From Smittium culicis (Eukaryota > Kickxellomycota > Harpellomycetes > Harpellales > Legeriomycetaceae), in the NCBI GenBank assembly GCA_001970855.1, contig LSSN01001707.1, positions 1 through 24,347 of the forward strand: DNA of 24,347 bases. The letters are read 5' to 3'. The notes under the pieces were generated by a model. That model did no database searches. It was not told the origin of the DNA and worked only from the letters and a program-made list of their open reading frames with translations. Position numbers and translations under genes: made by a program. Positions 9,201 to 17,754 of this stretch are shown piece by piece. Numbering within the stretch: the first letter of the stretch is position 1; each line of letters opens with the position of its first letter.

Positions 9201-10935
9201 CGGTCAGGAGTGATGAAAGATGTCCGTGTTCATCGAACTCTGATCTGAGACTTGTGAATAATGCTTTTAATGTAATATTATTTCCCGATGCATATAGGCA
9301 GATCTTAATTTTGAAAAACATCTTGTTTACCAAGTACAAAATTTATTTAGGCAGCATCAATTCCCATTGATTTTTTTATTTCCTGGATAGCCAATCCACT
9401 AGTAAATTATATGATCCTGGTATCTCGAATATTTACAAAATATTATCGTTTTTTATAGTGATTTACAATAATCAATTTGAAACTTTTAAAATATTGATGT
9501 TCTATTTTGCCCATACACCAATGAAAATATATTTATCAGTTATAAATTCTTTCTGAATTCTCGATATAATTTTTTTCGAGAGGTACATGTATCCTCAGAG
9601 CATTTAGCATAATATCCTCTTTCTGATTCGAAAAACTTATTTTTTCCTCTAGATCACAAAATCATGGTAAGGAAAAATATTTTCTGTTAATAATTATATA
9701 TTTTCAGATGATCTCGGAGTGGCAGAAACAGTCACGTTTTAGCCCACCTATATCATCATCAATAAGGATAAGTTGCAGTGTTAAATTTCGGTTTATTACT
9801 ACTTCATATTATCATATTCAATTCAGAGTGTGAAAAAGGCACATTGAACCTAAGCATGGAAATCTTTTAATGCTCTGGATATGTCTAATCGATGTTTATG
9901 TTATATTACTTCTTTCGAGACTAATTTTTTTTCAGCTACAGAGAACAAAAAATGAGCCCCGCTGCTTGTATGGCAGTTAAAGTGTGATAAATCGCTTTTT
10001 ATATATATCTTTGGATCTTTTTTGCTCTAGAATCAGTAATTCGGATAGAAATTCTCAGGGCATCGAAAACTATCCCAAGAAATATTAACGTTTTCTCAAA
10101 ATTTTTTCGGATTTTTCTAAGCTAATTGAGAGCTCAAGGTTTTTCTTGTGCTTCAAAGATGCCTCTATAAGCCTCTGATTAACCTCCACCTATGGGCGTA
10201 AAATATATATACAGTTAATGGAAAATTTAAGACCTACTACGTTACATATGAGCGGCTTGTTTTTCACTCTCATTATTTTAGAAAAAACTCTAAGTGCAGT
10301 GATAATTCCGAATTACAGAGGGAGGGGGGACTCGTATATAGTACTTTCGTGTATTAAGTGACTCATATTCTCCGAATTTTTGAGCAGTAATACGTGATTT
10401 CATGCAGATTTAACTAAATAACTGGAAATAAAATATATAAGCTAAAAAAATTTCCTCATTTGTTTTACCCCATTCATATTTAAGAATTCCTTTATATTAA
10501 TTTTTTGGTATTTGTCATATTCAACTGCGTGCGTATCTTCTGGTTCTCTTCTTTCCGAAAATCAAGGAAAAGAAGTTCAGATATGCATTCAACTCCACTC
10601 CGATAATTTCAAACTTCAAGAAAAAATGTGTCATCGAGAATATTGAATGCGTATGGTTTTACGTTAGATCATAAATTTTCTTCTGACTTGGGAGCGGCTG
10701 CTGTAAAAATGAAATTTTCCTCCCAATTCTTAGTATGTCGATTTACATTGGGTTTTTATATCATATCCAGCGATATCTTCAAATTGAGACAAGGTAAAGA
10801 ATATTGAATAGATATGATAATAAAATCGGCAATTCCAGATATCTAAAGATCATATTAGCGATTTTTATAATTAATGTTGACACTTTAGGAGATTACCGTC
10901 GGATTCGGTCCTTCTAGATCAAATTCGATATTCGT

Positions 10936-10977
10936 CCTACACTTTTCGGTATTTTTAAGCTTGTCCGAAAGTGTAGG
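10936..10977. repeat. 13-bp-stem hairpin in the GC-raised block
   Basis: The left arm 10936-10949 (CCTACACTTTTCGG) pairs with 10965-10977 (CCGAAAGTGTAGG) across a 15-base loop, as 7 bp plus 6 bp with one bulged T. The stem is mixed-sequence rather than AT-only, so it is unlikely to be a base-composition artefact. It lies at the left edge of the highest-G+C part of the block. Confidence 0.55.
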
Positions 10978-11859
10978 GTCTTTAGTTTTAGCCTCAGTTA
11001 ATAGGACAAAGTCGTAGCTGTGTCTGGGTTCTTGCGATTGGGAGTCGTACTCCTCTTCGTAATTTGTCCCAAATATTGGGGGGAAGTGGAGTGCGAACAG
11101 GGGAGGACTGGTTACTGGTAGTTGAGGTACATGTTGACATCATAATGTACAAGACTTTTCGTAGTGAATTCTACTGAGAAATTTCTGGCTAGAAGTTTTA
11201 GAAATACATGTGTAATATTTGTAACAATTACGCATTTGTATTTAAAAAGAGTTATCAGAATAAACAAGATATTTTTAAAAAATATAATTTACTGTATGTA
11301 TAAATTCAAATAGTACAAAAAAATTTTATAGTAAAATTTTGAGTTGTGGACGTGGGGTGCTTTCCTTAAGTCCCATAGTCATCGTTATATATGTTTAGAC
11401 TGCCTGTTCAGTGGAATACTTAGCATAACTATTTTATAACAGCATAAATTTGTTTTATCTATTATAGTGCAAGAATTCACCACATAGTGGTCTTAGCAGT
11501 TTCAAAATGGATCTAGACCATATAGTGTATACTCTTGGTAAATTACTATAGGCAGTTTTTACCATCTAGAATTTGATTTAATTATAGTTGTATTGATTAA
11601 TTATTAGCAATTTAATTAAAGTTAATAATTTCATGTTGAATTTAGTTTGAAGTTTAAGGAGTTCATTAATTTATGGTTCTAGGACTCGTATTATTTTTAT
11701 TCTCTTGTAATCGTGACATACGGTCGATTTATTTGAATCTGTTAACTACATATGCAAGCGGGTTGCCCAGGAGTTCTGGCCCTGCAATTTATACTTAAAA
11801 TCCAATAAAAAAACAGCATAGAATTTATGTATCTTGACCAGTCTAGAATCAAGGGCAGT

Positions 11860-12180
11860 AACTACCAACGTCCCCATAGCAATCACACCTCCACTAACTT
11901 AACTAACTGCTGGTTTCATGCTCATTCTGGCACTACGTGGTAAATATACCTTTCTGCGAATGAAAGTGCCGAAGCGAGCGGTAACAGCCTAACCTTGCAG
12001 GTAGACACCAATCAGCCAATATTTATTGTTCCGCACTAGTCCTGCTGAGAGCCCAACATCGCGTTCCCGTCTCGACCCACGAACACACCCGGTCTTACTC
12101 CGAGGCGTATACAGTGAGGATCAAGACTACCGGTGGCACACTTGCATAGTGGTGGCTAGGTAGGGGATTAATTCCTGGTC
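11860..12180. other. G+C peak, possible structured RNA or relic
   Basis: This is the most GC-rich part of the window (60% in 12061-12120), comparable with tRNA genes rather than intergenic DNA. Local pairing is present, for example GGCACT (11929-11934) with AGTGCC (11965-11970) enclosing a smaller GGTA/TACC stem. I tested by eye for 5S rRNA, SRP RNA, U1-U6, RNase P and rRNA fragments and found no convincing match. Neither strand gives a long reading frame. Confidence 0.35.
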
Positions 12181-13856
12181 TATTATAACTTAGTTCTAGA
12201 TAAATGAGTTTTGTACTTTAAATTAACTACAACACAATAACGTGAAGTAATTTACTGGATAATAGGGTTAAGCTCTTTTTTCCAAGATCCTTGATTATGT
12301 GGGGTAACCTCCTCACGTAACCAAAACATTAAGATGTCTTAAGCCGAATCAAGGCATAGACTTCACGACAAGATCGAATGTCAGTTTCCCTCATCGGAAT
12401 ATTCGAAAGAATTTTTATCTTTTTTCTCGTTCTTTTGGGGTATTATGGGGATAATTTGAGGGGAAATAACTACTAGGCTTCCGATCAGCCCGACAGTCGT
12501 TTTTGAAATTTCAAATATATTTCCTTGATATAATAACTTATTCCCTACGTTTCAGATATAAAATTTTCCAGTATTTTCGTTGTCATTGAACTTGTATTAC
12601 ATAACCAGGACTAAAAAAATTGCTAATTTTTTGTTATTTTCCTATTTACAGTCATGTCGAAACTCATAGACTCTTTATTTCACCAAACCGGGAAATATGA
12701 TGTTTTTTGATATTTTCCTTGACTCTGTTATATTTTCTGGTCGAAAATTTATCGATTTCATCTCGCGGAACAACTTTTCTGCAACTGACGCGCTATATCT
12801 TAAATTCAAGTTTGTGCCTAATACAAATTTAGTCTCAATTTTTCAGCGGTAGCTAGCGATTCCTCGGATAAATTGGTATTAATTAAGAAATTTCCCAGGT
12901 ATTCACTGTTTTGATTGTTAGTAGAGGGATTTCTGAAAAGTTTAAATATCCTAACTGTATTTATCGTAATTATATTTTCCTTATTGTACTCTGGTGAAAA
13001 TGGTATTGCTGCTCGGCGTATTTAGCTTCTGGAAAAGGACCTTAATTTCTTTATCAAGAGCTGAATGGACGCATATGGAAATTCAAATAGTAGTTTTACA
13101 ATATTTGACGTAGCTGAGAGCATGCTTGATGAGTTATTAGAAACTAACGCATATTTCTAAAACATAGGTGATAATCTCGAATTTTTTTGGTCCGTTGATT
13201 CGATATTGCTCTTTTGGAAAATGTATAATATGGATTGGAATCCTTAATGGACGAGGTCATGCAGCTTGGTATCAGATAATAACTTATCATTCCTGGCAGC
13301 GTGTACAATCAGTATACCTGAAACGTTAAATTCGTTTGATTTAAAGTACCCTCACTAAGTTTATGGCAACGATTTTTAACTGCTGGCACTAGCATCGATT
13401 CAATCATGTTATCTCAGCTGTGTTTGGCAATTTACATGTGGTAGTCAAGCTTAGGATCATAAGAACTGTAGCTATATGATTGAAATTCACGTGGAGTAGA
13501 TCCTTTTGTTGGTAGCAGCATCAGTTTGGTAAATGATATTGCTGACTCCTTGGATATATTCGAGCTCTGAGTTAAGCGATTGGATTTGGAGTCACATAGC
13601 TTTGTTAATCTGTTTTTTGGATACATTTCGAATATTATTAAATCATCATTTTTAGACTTTTAATAAAAAAACAACTTGGAGTTATTTTTTAGAACTTTGA
13701 GTTTTTATTCAAGCGCAAAATTTGACTTAAGAAATAACTAAATTCATCACCGAGACGATTTAGACGGATTTCATTATTATTTTATACGCTTTGATTATTG
13801 ATCAATATATTATATTGGAATTCTGTCGATATAGCGAAATTTGGCCTTATACAGAA

Positions 13857-13903
13857 CTTCGAACGGACCTAAGGTCGCGAAGAACAGCTAAAACTGTTTT
13901 AGC
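13857..13903. repeat. Tandem hairpins
   Basis: Hairpin 1 (13857-13882) pairs CTTCG with CGAAG and, inside, GACCT with AGGTC around a single A. Hairpin 2 (13887-13903) is GCTAAAA, loop CTG, TTTTAGC, seven perfect pairs. Four bases separate them. They lie near the right edge of the GC-raised block, about 570 bases before the Twinkle start. An RNA element is possible, but nothing identifies one. Confidence 0.45.
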
Positions 13904-13990
13904 GTAGGTTAGGAATAGTTTAGCTCAAGGTATAGCATAATATCAGCGATGCCAGTCATAATATTTAAACATTTAATAGCTGCTTTAGTT

Positions 13991-14476
13991 TGTCTGCCTA
14001 GAAATTACAGTAAATATATTACCAAAAAAATGGGATGATTTAGGTAAAATCATTATTTATATAAACTATTTTAATGATCTGTATTGTACTATTTATTTCT
14101 GAGGTTTGATTTAGACAGCCATTGGATATTTGTGATTTCTATTTCTCTTTTTCAATTGCATTTTCCCTTTTTTGATTATATTGAAAGAAAGCGCACCAAT
14201 AGCATAAACTCAAATTTTCTTAGGTATTTTAGCAAAAGCCAGAAAAAATTTTTATTTGCCTGTTACGAAATATGAAATTAGAAATGAGCTATTCCTCGAC
14301 TCGGAGGTATTTGATTAGTCTTTATAGCATCGATTTTAATATCTAACCAAAATAACTTTCTATTTATGTATTCTTTTAATATAATATATATTTAATACCA
14401 TACTTATTACGATATTTCTACATTTCTAAAATCTAACTAACAAAGTATTCAATAAATTAAGAGCTTAAGGGGCGGA
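13991..14476. other. Upstream region of the Twinkle gene
   Basis: This is AT-rich DNA preceding the Twinkle ATG. A TTG-initiated 63-codon frame at 14084-14275 is Phe/Leu/Ser-rich and looks random. The last 100 bases are very AT-rich, with a TATATAT-like stretch near 14380-14395 and the G-rich string AAGGGGCGGA just before the ATG. I cannot identify a specific promoter site. Confidence 0.4.
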
Positions 14477-17250
14477 ATGTTATTATCCAAAATTTGCTCT
14501 AAAGCATTTCTTGATAGCCCCGTGGCGCTCAAGCTGCTTAGAAGCTCCCCAGTAAATCCAATACACTCATTTCTAACATCATCCAGCAGAGCGCATATAC
14601 ATCACGATAAAAAATACAAAAAACCAACTTATTCAGAATTTAAAACTAAGAAATCAATTTCCACAGTATCTCCTTACATTAGAGCTAAAGCTGTAGGCTC
14701 GCCGGGATTTGAAATACAGGATCCTGTAAAATATGATAATTACAAATATAATAATGCCGAGATCTCTACCTCTGTTATAAGCGCTAAGGAGAACGGTAGA
14801 AATGTTCTTCATTCTCAGGATAATCACGATAACTCACCCGAATTTAAATCTATAACTGATAACGAAGTATCATGCGATCACAAGACAGTCCCAATCAAAA
14901 TTGCGAACGAAATGAAAAATTTATTTATTTTAACAAAACAGTACCCCCGGCCTGGCCTTAAAAAAAGCGAGCTTCAAGTAAAATGCCCAAGCTGTTCAGT
15001 TGGAAAGCCCCTGAAATCTTCTTACTGCGCTGTACTTGATGTAGAATCGCTAGAGTTCACTTGTAACAGCTGCTTTGAAACAGGCTCTTGGGAAGAATAC
15101 CAATACATTGCCTCAAAGAAGCTAGTGCCTAGCAATTCCGATGCCAAAAAAAAAAAAGTTGATCCTTCGTACTTCAAAAGAGAGAGCGAGAAATTTGAGT
15201 TAAACCATAAAGAATGCACAGAAATAGTTGAATCAAATCATAAAAGATTGCTTGACAACCCGAGTATGCTTAAAAAGCTAATTGGAACTAAAAAAAACCA
15301 GCTCCGACTATTACCATCAACAATAGAAAAATATAAGGTAGGCTTGGTTGAAATTTCAAGCGACGAATTTCCTATTAACAAAAATTCTTTCCCCGGAGGC
15401 ATTGTTAATTCAAAAAATATAGAAGATAATGAAACATCTTCAAACTCTAAACAAACAACCTCTCTTAACAGCTCTGAAATAGACATAAACGCTGAATTAA
15501 ACACCAACTGTATTGTTCAAAATGATAAAAAGTGCTATTCTTTTCATGTATCCTCCCTTAAAATGGATATTTCGCAGATAATCTCTAATAATGTCGACGA
15601 TAGCTCTATCGAATTTACTCCAACTGCTATTAAAGTATATGACGAAAAGTTTAAACTAGTTAAAACCATTCTTCTTGATTTAGCTTCAAATTCAAATCAA
15701 CCAATTAACTACAACACAAACATCACACAGATGGGAGTTGACAATAACAATATTTCTGGCTTTTTCGGGCTAGACACTGTACCGTTGGATTCCAATTCTG
15801 TTATTTTAACTGGCGACGAGTTGGATGCTATGGCTGCTTACCAGACAACTGGTATTCCTTCAATAGCACTTCCAAATTCGACTCTGCAGCTACCTGTAAA
15901 TTTACTAACTGCGCTTGAAAGGTTTGAGAAGATATACATATGGCTTGAAGATAGCTTTATTGGAAGGGAAGCAAGCGTAACCATCGCCAATAAACTTGGT
16001 ACTGACCGATGTTTAGTAATACATAACCGCAATTTAATTCAATCGGTCCCAAAAAATGTAAAATCTAAACCATTAACGCTGCTAACATTTTCTGAAAACT
16101 CTGAAGATATTATTAGTAAAGAAAAAATATTGCAATCCGCTAAACCTATTCAACACCAGAAAATAGTTACTTTTGACAGGTTGTATAATTCAATATGCTA
16201 CGAATTGATGAACCCGGACTTAATTAAAGGAGTTCCATCACAGTTACTGCAGGACTTTAACAATACGATAAAAGGGCTTCGCCCTGGTGAACTAACAATT
16301 TACAGCGGTCCAACAGGATCAGGAAAAACGACTATTCTTAGTAGTTTATCACTTGATTTCTGCAAACAAAACGTGCCAACTTTATGGGGCAGTTTTGAAA
16401 TTCCAAATACAAGATTGGCGAGTCGAATGTTAACTCAATTTGCTGGAGTCCCTCTTAATAGCGACCAAAATATGATCCAAAAATATGCAACAAGCTTTCA
16501 AAACTTGCCATTATATTTCTTAAAATTTCACGGATCAACTGACCCGGATATAGTTATGCAAACAATGAGGCATGCTGTGTACGCTTACGACGTTAAGCAC
16601 ATAATCATTGATAACCTTCAATTCATGATGAGCATGCAACATTTCAGCAATAATAATGGAATGAAGACAGGTGATAAATACGAGGCACAAGATATGGCTA
16701 TAGCTAATTTCCGCAAGTTTGCAACAGACGAACACGTACATATATCGATAGTTGTACATACAAGAAAGGAGCAAGCTGGTACTCAGCTTGATTTAAATTC
16801 GATTTTTGGTTCTGCAAAAGTGACGCAAGAGGCAGATAACGTTATTATGCTACAAAAATCTGGCCGTTTATCTTCAAACAAGCGGTACTTGGAGATTCTC
16901 AAAAACAGGTGAAATAAATTTAATTTAACATAGACAATAAATATTTTTTTCTATATTCATTTTTTTACGCAAACAAAAAAAAAAAATTGTTGATAGGTAC
17001 GACGGAACACTTGGTAAAATTTACTTTCAGTTTGATCCCGAAACATACAATGTAACTTTTAGAACAATTACAATATATTTGATTTCGCTTATAGTGGATT
17101 CATTATTATATAATCTAAACCATATACTTAAAAATCCATCCATCATTTTAGATTAAGCAAGTACCAGCACCTGTAGCTAAGAGCCCAGTTAAAATGGTTA
17201 AAAAATTAAAGCCAAATGACCCAACTATCCCAGTTGAGTACATGTCTTAA
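14477..17250 (+). CDS. TWNK: Mitochondrial replicative helicase Twinkle (primase-helicase type), three exons
   Basis: This is the predicted ring-shaped 5'-3' helicase that unwinds mitochondrial DNA ahead of the organelle polymerase. Exons are 14477-16908, 16997-17051 and 17152-17250 (861 aa; the human protein has 684). Introns are GTGAAA...TTGATAG (88 bp) and GTAACT...ATTTTAG (100 bp). The N-terminus is Ser/Lys/Arg-rich with almost no acidic residues, as in mitochondrial presequences. A zinc-finger pattern follows (CPSC 170-173, CNSC 196-199), then a TOPRIM-like region (LTGDELDA from 444; WLEDSFIG 489-496). The helicase core has Walker A GPTGSGKTT (611-619), WGSFEI (637-642), Walker B HIIIDN (708-713, D712), IFGSAKVTQEADN (776-788) and KRYLEILKNR (802-811, arginine-finger region). 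Without intron 1 the frame stops directly after KNR; splicing restores the family's YDG continuation. Residues about 300-360 are a polar low-complexity insertion. The exact end of exon 2 is less certain. Confidence 0.95.
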
Positions 17251-17754
17251 CGTTTTTTTTTTTTTTCTTTTGTAAATTTCGATTCAAAGTACATACCACA
17301 GCCACACATTTTCACGTATATTTTTCGATTTTTTTTAAAATTAAACTTTGCAATATAGCTATAAAAAAAAATGAAGCCATAGGTTGGTTTAATTTTACAA
17401 CGCATAATTTTTAAATCAAATTCCACGACCACTAATCCAAAAAAAAAAAAAAAAAGTTTCATTAGTTTTGTCAACTAAATATATTTAGAATCTGTTAGTA
17501 GAATGAAGTTTTAAAAAATCACACTATTAGTGTTTTTTACTTTAATGAGTATTTTTTATATTTATATAATTAAAATGTTTTATATTAATGTGTATTTTTT
17601 ATATTTACTATAATTATTGTTTTTTTTTTCTTGTTAAAGTACATAATACACCAGCAAGGAAAGCAATAAATTTTATTTCTATTACTAAAATTGAGTGAAA
17701 AAAAAAATAAATAAAAAAAAAACAGGTAGTGGATGGAGCTAAACAATGTTAGGG
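17251..17754. other. Convergent 3' spacer between Twinkle and the R3H gene
   Basis: A spacer of 504 bp lies between the two stop codons. It holds a 14-base T-run at 17253-17266 directly after the Twinkle stop, a 17-base A-run at 17439-17455, a T-rich run near 17620, and poly-T on the minus strand just after the R3H stop. Both 3' UTRs and poly(A) sites must lie here; AATAAA-like strings occur but none is decisive. Confidence 0.6.

Larger units (their letters stand above)
7880..13990. other. Unexplained block of raised G+C without an identifiable gene
   Basis: This roughly 6-kb stretch has visibly higher and more balanced composition than both flanks: 30 of 60 G+C in line 11041, 28 in 12001, 36 in 12061, 31 in 12121. 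It has no long reading frame and no recognised domain. Several medium open stretches exist on the minus strand (for example 84 codons without stop at 10888-11139, and a 64-codon ATG frame at 13432-13626), but at this G+C such lengths are expected by chance. It could be an old decayed insertion, a long non-coding transcript, or DNA of different mutational history. No rRNA or tRNA was found in it. Confidence 0.4.

Noticed and set aside
9667..9707. GTAAGG...TTTTCAG, a possible 41-bp intron on the plus strand
   Set aside because: It is shorter than any supported intron here (63-159 bp), and neither side joins into a recognisable coding frame.
10885..11139. Minus-strand frame open for 84 codons with protein-like composition
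   Set aside because: It has no ATG near its start and no recognisable domain. At 35-50% G+C a stretch of this length is expected about once or more by chance in six frames over several kilobases.
11761..11785. CCCAGGAGTTCTGG, similar to a stretch of vertebrate SRP RNA
   Set aside because: It is a single short match. The conserved SRP helix 8 elements are not found nearby on either strand.
11955..11985. Minus-strand GCTCGCTTCGGCA, like the start of U6 snRNA
   Set aside because: The rest of U6 (ACAGAGA box and the following conserved region) is missing, so the match is probably a chance hairpin.
12060..12180. Resemblance to 5S rRNA (CCACG...CACACC...CCGGT...ACTTG)
   Set aside because: Matches are scattered with shifted spacing, the conserved box C (GGATGGGAGACC) is absent, and no terminal stem forms.
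12690..13030. Series of protein-like minus-strand frames linked by apparent frameshifts, suggesting a pseudogene
   Set aside because: Overlapping frames looked equally protein-like when I tried alternatives, each stretch is within chance length, and no family could be named. Kept only as a remark on the GC-raised block.
13432..13626. 64-codon ATG frame on the minus strand
   Set aside because: It is an isolated frame with no domain, no clear continuation across a splice site, and a length compatible with chance.
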